From assembly GCA_022545745.1 (NCBI GenBank), contig JACZQL010000152.1:1-5269 (forward strand): a stretch of DNA of 5,269 nucleotides, in the 5' to 3' direction. Numbering within the stretch: the first letter of the stretch is position 1; every line of letters starts with the position of its first letter. Under the pieces are notes generated by a model. It saw only the letters and a program-made list of their open reading frames with translations. It was not told where the DNA came from and made no database searches. A program made the translations under genes and the position numbers. Source of the stretch: Deltaproteobacteria bacterium. GTDB lineage: Bacteria; Desulfobacterota_B; Binatia; UBA9968. This document shows, in pieces, positions 1-5,269 of the stretch.

Positions 1-65
1 AACAGGACTGCGGGTCCAGGCAAGCCTGGTAAAATGGTGCCGGTCTCTGGTAATTCGGGCTGCAT
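1..65 (-). CDS. Start of a divergent gene, truncated by the window edge (hypothetical)
   Basis: Reading the minus strand from an ATG at 65-63 gives 21 codons without a stop before the sequence ends, beginning MQPELPETGT and rich in proline and glycine. The support is mainly the start signal: the minus strand carries AGAGGAAAGGAA (85-74), whose last AAGGAA lies 8 bases before the ATG, a good Shine-Dalgarno position. A minus-strand TGA at 101-99 closes the frame upstream. The only other start after it is a GTG at 95-93, which has a poorer-placed GAGGG. Twenty-one open codons can arise by chance, so the call rests on the ribosome binding site and on the divergent layout. The product is not recognisable from so short a piece, and no function is assigned. 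Confidence 0.42.
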   Translation of the reverse strand, partial: MQPELPETGTILPGLPGPAVL

Positions 66-73
66 GGTGTTAT

Positions 74-85
74 TTCCTTTCCTCT
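74..85 (-). promoter_or_regulatory. Ribosome binding site for the divergent gene
   Basis: The minus strand reads AGAGGAAAGGAA here, with the last purine block 8 bases before the ATG at 65-63. This site decides the ATG start over the GTG at 95-93. Confidence 0.4.
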
Positions 86-113
86 TTTTTTCCACCCCTC
101 AAGCCAACAGGAA

Positions 114-143
114 CCCATACCACAAGCCTATACAAATTGCCAA
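114..143 (-). promoter_or_regulatory. Weak sigma70-like promoter candidate for the divergent gene
   Basis: On the minus strand TTGGCA (143-138, five of six matches to TTGACA) is followed after 18 bases by TATGGG (119-114, only the TAT half matching TATAAT). Transcription would begin near 107 and leave a leader of about 40 bases that includes the AGAGGAAAGGAA ribosome binding site. The -10 match is poor, so this is only a candidate. Confidence 0.18.
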
Positions 144-145
144 CC

Positions 146-163
146 TCGAACCTGGTTGTTCGA
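146..163. repeat. Perfect 6-bp inverted repeat, possible operator
   Basis: TCGAAC (146-151) is mirrored exactly by GTTCGA (158-163) across a 6-base spacer. An overlapping alternative pairing exists: CAACC (141-145) with GGTTG (154-158). It lies just upstream of the minus-strand promoter candidate and in the middle of the divergent region, where a transcription factor could act on both genes. The function is not shown by the sequence. Confidence 0.35.
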
Positions 164-250
164 CCACTGCAGCCGGAATCCCCGTGCGTCTAATTTAGGA
201 GTTTCTACCCCATCCCAGCCAGTAGGAGGAGCAGCAAAAACTCCGCCCTC

Positions 251-260
251 CTTTGCAAAG
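251..260. repeat. Perfect 10-bp palindrome CTTTGCAAAG
   Basis: CTTTGCAAAG is self-complementary with no spacer. It sits about 30 bases upstream of the -35-like element proposed for the 331 gene, a position suitable for an activator or other regulator. A 10-bp palindrome can also occur by chance in a window this size. Confidence 0.25.
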
Positions 261-289
261 AAAAATGGCCCTTTCTCCCCCTAGGTGAA

Positions 290-318
290 TGGACAAGGGA
301 CCAGATCCGGGCTAATAT
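290..318 (+). promoter_or_regulatory. Sigma70-like promoter candidate for the 331 gene
   Basis: TGGACA (290-295) matches the -35 consensus TTGACA at five of six bases. After an optimal 17-base spacer comes TAATAT (313-318), a four-of-six match to TATAAT. Transcription would begin near 325, only about six bases before the GTG at 331, so the message would be nearly leaderless. That fits the absence of a Shine-Dalgarno sequence in front of this GTG. Confidence 0.33.
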
Positions 319-322
319 AGTT

Positions 323-330
323 GGTTAACC
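323..330. repeat. Palindrome GGTTAACC abutting the GTG start
   Basis: GGTTAACC is a perfect 8-bp palindrome immediately before the GTG start codon and overlapping the predicted transcription start. It could be an operator, but such a short palindrome is weak evidence. Confidence 0.2.
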
Positions 331-3300
331 GTGGGCCAGGAAGAATATAGAGAACTCTCTTCTTTTTTGCAGAAATTTGTCCTCCGGGTCAGAGTGCTCA
401 AGGGGATGGAGGGGCTCTTTTTAATTGGTGTCTGCGCCCTGGTGCTTTTTCCCCTCGGGTTGGGGATCCAATATATCAAGGAAGCATTCCCTTACGCACC
501 ATTAAGCTACAGCGTCCTTACCGCCGTTAGCGCTGTCATATTGCTAGGTTGGACTTTTTCCGAGTGTCTGAAAAAGCGCCCTAAGGAGTGGAGCGCCCGT
601 TTTATCGAAGAAAAACACCCGCAACTTAGGAATAACCTGATCAACTCACTACAGCTGTACCCTCAGGTCGCGGATGCGGCAAAGCTGGGGATATCCAGCT
701 CGATGGTCCTGGCCCTCCTGCGTGTCACCCGCAGTCAGCTGCAAAAGATTCAAATTAAGGATTTGATTAGCAAGGACCGGATCAAGGCCGAGGCCCGTCT
801 CTTTGGGTTATTGCTCGTTCCAGTTCTCGCTCTGGTTCTTTTCAATCCATCGTCTGTAGGGGAAACCTTCAGCCTATTGGTTCACCCCCTAAGGGACCTT
901 CCACCTTCCGAGACCTTCATCGACGTGAACCCCAAAGGGACCCGTATGGTTCGCGGCTCCTCCGTTCGGATCGAAGCCACGGCTTCCGGGGCCATCCCAA
1001 AATCCATGGACCTGATCCTTTCCACCGAAGAGTCCAAAGACCAGACGGAAAAGCTTTATATGGATAATCTGGGGGAAGGGAAATTTGCCGCCACGATCCA
1101 GGATGTCCAAAAGAGCCTTCAGTATCGGGTCGCCGTGGGACCCTTTTCCTCTCCTTGGTACGCCATTGAGGCCGTTGAGTCACCCGCCATCGGCAATATT
1201 AAACCCACCCTTTATCCTCCCCATTACACGGGGCTGCCCATGCAGACCCTCGATGGGGGAAACATCGAAGGGATCAAGGGTTCGACCATCCGGCTGGAGG
1301 CGCGGAGCAACAAAGAGTTGGCCAAGGCCAAAATTATCCTCGATCAAGGCAGGGAGATCCCCTTGAAAATTCAGGGCAAGAAACTGCAGGGCAGCCTCGT
1401 GCTACTTCAATCGCAGAGGTATCAGATCCTGGTGGAGGATTCGCTGGGATTTCGCAATGCTCCGATCTCCTATGAGCTAAGGGTCAAACCAGACGCATTC
1501 CCAAGCGTCGAACTGTTGCGGCCATCCGAAGATCTGGAGGTGAACGGGGACGAATCCCTTGTGGTGGAGTTTAGCGCGAAGGACGACTTTGGGATTCAGG
1601 ATGTCTTTCTAGTGACAAAGGTCAGGGACAAGGAGGAAAGAATCCGGATTCGTAAAGACGTTAATAGTAAGGTGGCCCGCAGAGAAAGGTACCTTTGGGA
1701 TGTGGGAAGGCTGAAGCTTCAGGAAGGGGATGAAGTCCTCTACTATCTCGAGGTCCTGGATAATGACACCATCTCGGGCCCCAAAGTGGGTTCTTCGAGG
1801 GCCCTGAAGCTACGTTTAAAGGACCTCAAGGCGGAGCACAAACAAGTTGCTGAGATGATCCATGACCTGTCGAATCAAATGTTGGACCTGCTGGCAGACC
1901 ACCTCGAGAGAGGGGTACCAGGAGAAAATGAGCCCCTCCAGCAGGCGGACAACAAGGATAAGGCGATCGAGCAGAAGGCCGGAGAATTGATGGAGCGCAT
2001 CGAGGAACTCATGGAGCGAACGGAAATAGATCGCCTATCCAATTTTGCCACCTGGTCTGATCTCCAGTCGCTCAAGCGCAATCTCCAGTTTACCAAGGAC
2101 GAGCTACTCCAGAAGAGGGCCCAGGCGGTTTCTCCCCAGGACAGAGAGAGGCTGGATGATGAAATCTCCTCCGAGCTCGAGAGAATGTCACTGCTTGCAG
2201 AAGACATGACGAAGAGACTCACCGCCCAAGAGGTTTCCCGCACGGCACAGGACCTGTTGAGATCCCAAGAGAGGCTCATGGAGTCCATGGGAAACTTGCA
2301 GAGTGGGAACAAAGAACTGGACGCGGTTCTGAAAGAGCTCTCCCGTCTGGCCAAGCAGCTCGGGGAGCTTCAGCAGTCACTCTCCAAGTTTGCCTCTCGA
2401 CTCCCGCAAGAGTTTATGAACAGCGATTCCATCCAGGGACTGGATTTCCGCAATATGATGTCCGGACTCAATGAGATTCGTAAAAAGCTCATGGAGGGGG
2501 ATATCGAGGGTGCCATGCGACTGGCTCGAGAGCTCTTCAACCAGATGGCCTCCATGGTCGCTGCGCTGCGTAACGCTCACCAATCGGCCATGTCCTCCAC
2601 CATGGGAAGAATGCAGGGGGAGATGATGCGCTCGGCCAGCGAGCTACAGCGGATTGTGCGCGAGCAACAAGAGATTCTGGAGCAAACTGAAGGGACCCAC
2701 AAGAAAACCTTGGAGAGAAGGGAAGCGCTCCTGAAAGAGAAACTGGAACAATTTCAGGCAAAGGCCCAGGAAGAGGCGGCTCGGTTGGCCAAACTCTTCC
2801 CTAATCAGGAGTCACACAACGAGGAAGGGGCCTCCGCCGATGAGTTGGATGAGGTCACCATGAACAACCTCGCCAACAACCTGACAGTCAAGCTGCAGGA
2901 AAAGGACCTCGAGATGCTGAGCCGGATCATGAAACTGGCTCGCCAAGAGCTGGGAAAAAAACGTCGCGCGGAACAGGAGGAAAAGGCGCGGTCGGCTGAA
3001 GCCCTTATAGAGGGCCTCACAAAAGATCTCGAGGCCTTGCTAGAGGAGCCGGTCGTGGAGCTGATGCCTGGACAAAAAGCGGCCCTGGCGGATCTCTCCC
3101 AGCAAGAGGGAGATCTCCAAGAGCGGACCGCGAACCTCCATGACAAGTTCAGCCCCCTATTCCAGCTCTTTCCCTCCCTGGATCCCAAGATATTAAAGAA
3201 CATCCGCGAGGCGTCCGTATCCATGGAAGAGGCGGAAAACCAATTGGCCGGCCTAAACGCCAAAGAGGCGATCCCACCGGAGCAGACGGCCTTGGATCGT

Positions 3301-3633
3301 CTGCTGGATTCCAGCCAGCAGATGCAGAGTTCCATGCAGCAGCTCGCCCAGAGGGGACAGCTTGGACGCATGCCGGTCGTCTATCTGTTCCGCAGAGGGC
3401 GATTCCTGCCAGGAGGTAGGCTCGTCCCCCTTCCCGGCGTTCCCAAGTTCCCCGACTTTGATGCCGAAGGTGGTTTAAGTGGGCTCGACACCGAAAAATT
3501 CCAGTTGCCAGGGAAAGAGGACTATCGAGTTCCGCGTCGCTATCGCGAGGAGATCTTGGAGTCGTTGAAGCAAGGAGTCCCCGACCAATTCAAAGATCAG
3601 ATAGAGAACTATTTTAAAGATTTGTCACAATAA
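331..3633 (+). CDS. DUF4175-like membrane protein with large periplasmic coiled-coil domain
   Basis: The 1100-residue protein has the layout I associate with the DUF4175 family, whose biochemical role is unknown. A basic amphipathic N-terminus (about 10-25) precedes membrane helices near 28-46 and 59-77. A basic cytoplasmic loop of about 80 residues follows, then a third helix near 156-172. Positive charges before TM1 and after TM2 (KKRPKEW at 81-87) place residues 173-1100 in the periplasm. Residues about 193-285, 286-386 and 387-497 look like beta-sandwich modules; the third contains the DDFGIQDV motif (418-425). Residues about 500-1010 are charged, Glu/Gln/Leu-rich helices, probably coiled coil. 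A tail with prolines (1014-1062) ends in a short helical module starting YRVPRRYREE (1065-1074). A TAA at 313-315 closes the frame upstream, leaving GTG 331 as the first start; ATG 406 would remove the basic segment before TM1. No Shine-Dalgarno is visible. Family assignment is from recalled architecture, not a search. Confidence 0.85.
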   Translation: MGQEEYRELSSFLQKFVLRVRVLKGMEGLFLIGVCALVLFPLGLGIQYIKEAFPYAPLSYSVLTAVSAVILLGWTFSECLKKRPKEWSARFIEEKHPQLRNNLINSLQLYPQVADAAKLGISSSMVLALLRVTRSQLQKIQIKDLISKDRIKAEARLFGLLLVPVLALVLFNPSSVGETFSLLVHPLRDLPPSETFIDVNPKGTRMVRGSSVRIEATASGAIPKSMDLILSTEESKDQTEKLYMDNLGEGKFAATIQDVQKSLQYRVAVGPFSSPWYAIEAVESPAIGNIKPTLYPPHYTGLPMQTLDGGNIEGIKGSTIRLEARSNKELAKAKIILDQGREIPLKIQGKKLQGSLVLLQSQRYQILVEDSLGFRNAPISYELRVKPDAFPSVELLRPSEDLEVNGDESLVVEFSAKDDFGIQDVFLVTKVRDKEERIRIRKDVNSKVARRERYLWDVGRLKLQEGDEVLYYLEVLDNDTISGPKVGSSRALKLRLKDLKAEHKQVAEMIHDLSNQMLDLLADHLERGVPGENEPLQQADNKDKAIEQKAGELMERIEELMERTEIDRLSNFATWSDLQSLKRNLQFTKDELLQKRAQAVSPQDRERLDDEISSELERMSLLAEDMTKRLTAQEVSRTAQDLLRSQERLMESMGNLQSGNKELDAVLKELSRLAKQLGELQQSLSKFASRLPQEFMNSDSIQGLDFRNMMSGLNEIRKKLMEGDIEGAMRLARELFNQMASMVAALRNAHQSAMSSTMGRMQGEMMRSASELQRIVREQQEILEQTEGTHKKTLERREALLKEKLEQFQAKAQEEAARLAKLFPNQESHNEEGASADELDEVTMNNLANNLTVKLQEKDLEMLSRIMKLARQELGKKRRAEQEEKARSAEALIEGLTKDLEALLEEPVVELMPGQKAALADLSQQEGDLQERTANLHDKFSPLFQLFPSLDPKILKNIREASVSMEEAENQLAGLNAKEAIPPEQTALDRLLDSSQQMQSSMQQLAQRGQLGRMPVVYLFRRGRFLPGGRLVPLPGVPKFPDFDAEGGLSGLDTEKFQLPGKEDYRVPRRYREEILESLKQGVPDQFKDQIENYFKDLSQ

Positions 3634-3635
3634 CA

Positions 3636-3645
3636 CAGCCGGCTG
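3636..3645. repeat. Perfect 10-bp palindrome CAGCCGGCTG between the two genes
   Basis: CAGCCGGCTG starts two bases after the TAA of the upstream gene. It has no loop and no T-run directly after it, so it does not make a convincing terminator. It touches the GAGGG ribosome binding site of the next gene at its last base. Confidence 0.3.
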
Positions 3646-3658
3646 AGGGTATTCCCTT
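3645..3658 (+). promoter_or_regulatory. Ribosome binding site of the TTG gene, possibly folded into a small hairpin
   Basis: GAGGG (3645-3649) lies 10 bases before the TTG at 3660 and is the best ribosome binding site in the gap. AGGG (3646-3649) can pair with CCCT (3654-3657) over the loop TATT, with an extra G-U pair at 3645/3658. The short hairpin would hide the site, and a run of five T follows (3657-3661). It could tune translation of the second gene or act as a weak terminator; a four-to-five-pair stem is marginal. Confidence 0.4.
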
Positions 3659-3659
3659 T

Positions 3660-5249
3660 TTGAATTTATTCAGATCCTTTTTCCTATTCATCGTATTTCT
3701 CGCCAACTTATTCCCTGCCTCCCTAGCAGTTGGGGCTGAATCCCAGGAGTTTCTCATTCAGAAGGGAGCGCAGCACCTAGAGGCGTGGCGTGTCCCAGAG
3801 GCCGCAGAGGTCATTTCCCAGCTCACCCGTGAGAGCCCCGAAACTCTAGAGGTACTCGATCTACAGGCACAACTTGCCTTTTACCAGGGAAAATATGCAG
3901 AGGCCTTCCGTATTGCAGAGAAGGCCTTAGCCATCGAATCAGCCAGCGAGGAGCGTCAGACCATGCGCCTTCTGGCCCAGCAGACACAAGACACCGTCGG
4001 GAAGCTAAAACGCTTCGAAAGCGAACATTTCATCCTCTTTCTCAACGAAGAGGAGGACGGGATCTTGGTCTCGTGGCTCCTGGAGGGCCTGGAGAAAAGT
4101 TATCAGGCCATCGGAGAGGAGTTGGGCTTTTACCCGCAGGAGAAAGTTCGTGTCGAAATAGCCCCAGACGTGGCCTCGTTCAATGCCATCTCCACCCTGT
4201 CTCTCAGGGATATCGAGGAGACGGGCGCTGTGGGAATCTGTAAATTCAACAAGGTGATGGCCATATCGCCTAGGACCCTGAGGCATGGTTACCGTTGGTT
4301 GGACTCCCTGAGCCACGAATACCTCCATTACGTGATCGTCGCCCTGAGTAACAACAAGGCCCCCATCTGGCTTCATGAAGGAATCGCCCGCTTCTATGAA
4401 ACCCGCTGGCGAAGCAAGGAGGGAGCCAACCAGGCTGCTGACTATCTCACTCCATCCAGCCAGACCCTCTTGGCTCGGGCTTTGGAAAAGGACCGACTGG
4501 TCCCATTCGAAAAAATGGAACCTTCGCTCATCTACCTGGAGACACCCGAGCAGGTACAGTTGGCCTATGCAGAAGCGGCCTCCACTATCGATTTCATCAC
4601 CGACCGTAAAGGCTCAGATGGCATCCGCGAGCTACTGTCCGAGCTGAGAGAACAGCCAACCCCGCAAGCGGTTGAAACTGTCATGGCCGTTCCTTTTGAC
4701 AAGTTCGAAACCCAGTGGCAAGAATTTCTTAACGCAAAAGGGCTGAAAGAAATCGCAGGGAGCCGGGTGCGGAAGTTGAAGGTCAAGGGAAAAGGAAAGG
4801 CAGACGAAGAAACGGTGGAGCTCAAGGAGATCCAATCTGTGGTTGCCCGCAACCGAACACACCTGGCGGACCGGCTGTGGGCAAGGGGCAGAACGGTGGC
4901 CGCCTCAGCCGAGTACCAGCGGGCCTTGAAGGCAAGCCCCCACTCACCGATCATCCTCATCCGCCTGGGCCGAGTCCTCACCGACTCGAAGAAATACCAA
5001 AAGGCCCTTCCCTACCTCAAGCAGGCCCAAGAAATGGATCCGGACTATGTGGGTACCTATGTGCAACTTGGACGCCTCTACAACGCAACAAAAAAATATT
5101 CATTGGCAAAGGTCTCCCTGGAAGAGGCCATCCAAATCAACCCCTACGACCCAACGATTCACCGCCTCCTCTTCCAAATCCACACGGCCCTAGGCGAGAC
5201 TGAAGAGGCAAAAAACGCCAAAGCCAATTTACAAAAGCTCTTAAGATAA
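3660..5249 (+). CDS. Secreted TPR protein with gluzincin (peptidase MA-like) zinc metalloprotease domain
   Basis: This 529-residue protein is probably a periplasmic zinc peptidase built into TPR repeats. Residues 1-26 are a Sec signal peptide: Arg5, a hydrophobic core, then a V-G-A site suggesting cleavage after Ala26. There is no lipobox cysteine. Two TPR units span about 30-98. The catalytic domain (about 117-355) contains HEYLH at 219-223, giving zinc ligands His219 and His223 and catalytic Glu220. WLHEGIARFYE follows, with Glu240 the likely third ligand, as in gluzincins of the DUF1570/peptidase MA type. A basic linker (about 369-380) leads to four TPR units near 398-429, 430-463, 464-497 and 498-529. 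The TTG start is chosen because a TAA at 3615-3617 closes the frame, GAGGG precedes it by 10 bases, and it yields a complete signal peptide. It begins 26 bases after the DUF4175-like gene, so co-transcription is likely. Substrate is unknown; the active-site residues look intact. Confidence 0.85.
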   Translation: MNLFRSFFLFIVFLANLFPASLAVGAESQEFLIQKGAQHLEAWRVPEAAEVISQLTRESPETLEVLDLQAQLAFYQGKYAEAFRIAEKALAIESASEERQTMRLLAQQTQDTVGKLKRFESEHFILFLNEEEDGILVSWLLEGLEKSYQAIGEELGFYPQEKVRVEIAPDVASFNAISTLSLRDIEETGAVGICKFNKVMAISPRTLRHGYRWLDSLSHEYLHYVIVALSNNKAPIWLHEGIARFYETRWRSKEGANQAADYLTPSSQTLLARALEKDRLVPFEKMEPSLIYLETPEQVQLAYAEAASTIDFITDRKGSDGIRELLSELREQPTPQAVETVMAVPFDKFETQWQEFLNAKGLKEIAGSRVRKLKVKGKGKADEETVELKEIQSVVARNRTHLADRLWARGRTVAASAEYQRALKASPHSPIILIRLGRVLTDSKKYQKALPYLKQAQEMDPDYVGTYVQLGRLYNATKKYSLAKVSLEEAIQINPYDPTIHRLLFQIHTALGETEEAKNAKANLQKLLR

Positions 5250-5252
5250 GGT

Positions 5253-5259
5253 GAGAGGA
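5253..5259 (+). promoter_or_regulatory. Shine-Dalgarno-like site for a possible next gene
   Basis: GAGAGGA starts four bases after the TAA of the peptidase gene. The window ends in an A at 5269, nine bases after this site, so an ATG could start exactly there, but the next two bases are not available. A GTG at 5251-5253 is an alternative start but has no site of its own. The pattern suggests that the operon continues to the right; no terminator is visible. Confidence 0.35.
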
Positions 5260-5269
5260 CCTTCCATTA

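Larger units (their letters stand above)
66..330. other. Intergenic, probably divergent regulatory region
   Basis: This 265-base stretch separates the putative minus-strand start at 65 from the GTG start at 331. It holds no convincing gene. One plus frame is open from 1 to a TAG at 196-198, but its interior ATGs lack good ribosome binding sites and it overlaps the minus-strand start. The region contains weak sigma70-like promoter candidates in each direction and small perfect inverted repeats at 146-163, 251-260 and 323-330. Pyrimidine-rich runs lie at 73-99 and 241-253. No tRNA, riboswitch or intrinsic terminator was recognised. Confidence 0.6.

Noticed and set aside
16..29. CCAGGC-AA-GCCTGG inverted repeat as a hairpin or operator
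   Set aside because: The 2-base spacer is too short for a hairpin loop, and the stretch falls within the putative minus-strand coding region, where it is explained by Pro/Gly/Leu codons.
1..198. Plus-strand frame open from the left edge to a TAG at 196-198, as a possible gene end
   Set aside because: The translation has no recognisable domain character, its ATGs lack good ribosome binding sites, and it overlaps the better supported minus-strand start at 65.
1875..2354. Minus-strand open frame of 159 codons inside the large gene
   Set aside because: It is antisense to the coiled-coil region; its serine- and leucine-rich translation is what GAG/CTC/GAA-rich coding sequence gives on the other strand. 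The sense protein is continuous and has a clear architecture.
1747..3032. Six CTCGAG hexamers as a repeated DNA signal
   Set aside because: They arise from Leu-Glu codon pairs and neighbouring Leu/Ala/Arg-Glu-type codons in helical sequence, or in other frames of it, with irregular spacing and no conserved flanks.
2805..3371. Minus-strand open frame of 188 codons inside the large gene
   Set aside because: Also antisense to the charged helical region, with a serine- and arginine-rich composition and no domain pattern. Treated as a by-product of biased codons.
3646..3661. AGGG-TATT-CCCT plus five T as a true intrinsic terminator
   Set aside because: The stem is only four to five pairs and the T-run overlaps the next start codon; close spacing of the genes favours read-through. 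Kept instead as a possible translational hairpin.
4005..4376. Minus-strand open frame of 123 codons inside the peptidase gene
   Set aside because: It lies antisense to the catalytic domain, whose HEYLH and WLHEG motifs fix the plus-strand frame.

Overview
The window looks like a piece of a Gram-negative bacterial chromosome. It carries two large, tightly spaced plus-strand genes for envelope proteins, preceded by a regulatory-looking intergenic region. GC content looks moderate (roughly low-to-mid 50s percent by eye, not counted), and both main genes use non-ATG starts (GTG and TTG). The protein families and the style of the DUF4175-like C-terminus suggest a deltaproteobacterial, Nitrospinota-like or related environmental lineage. 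That placement is inference and should be held loosely. No RNA genes, CRISPR arrays, insertion sequences or integration sites were seen.

Layout: 1-65 is probably the first 21 codons of a divergent minus-strand gene that runs off the left edge. Positions 66-330 are intergenic, with weak promoter candidates on both strands and several small perfect inverted repeats. Positions 331-3633 encode an 1100-residue DUF4175-like protein: three N-terminal membrane segments, then beta-rich Ig-like modules, then about 500 residues of charged helical/coiled-coil sequence and a proline-containing tail. After a 26-base gap, 3660-5249 encode a secreted 529-residue protein. It has a signal peptide, two TPR units, a gluzincin (peptidase MA-like) metalloprotease domain with HEYLH plus WLHEG, and four more TPR units. 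The last 20 bases hold a Shine-Dalgarno-like stretch that may serve a third gene beyond the window.

How the genes may work together: predicted topology puts about 930 residues of the first protein in the periplasm, where the second protein would also be exported. The tight spacing and absence of a convincing terminator between them argue for one operon. From general family knowledge, DUF4175-type proteins often sit near MoxR AAA ATPase, DUF58 and von Willebrand A-domain genes. None of those is visible here, so membership in such a cluster is only a prediction about the flanks. The best candidate for an undescribed system is the pairing of a large membrane-anchored coiled-coil scaffold with a TPR-flanked periplasmic zinc peptidase.
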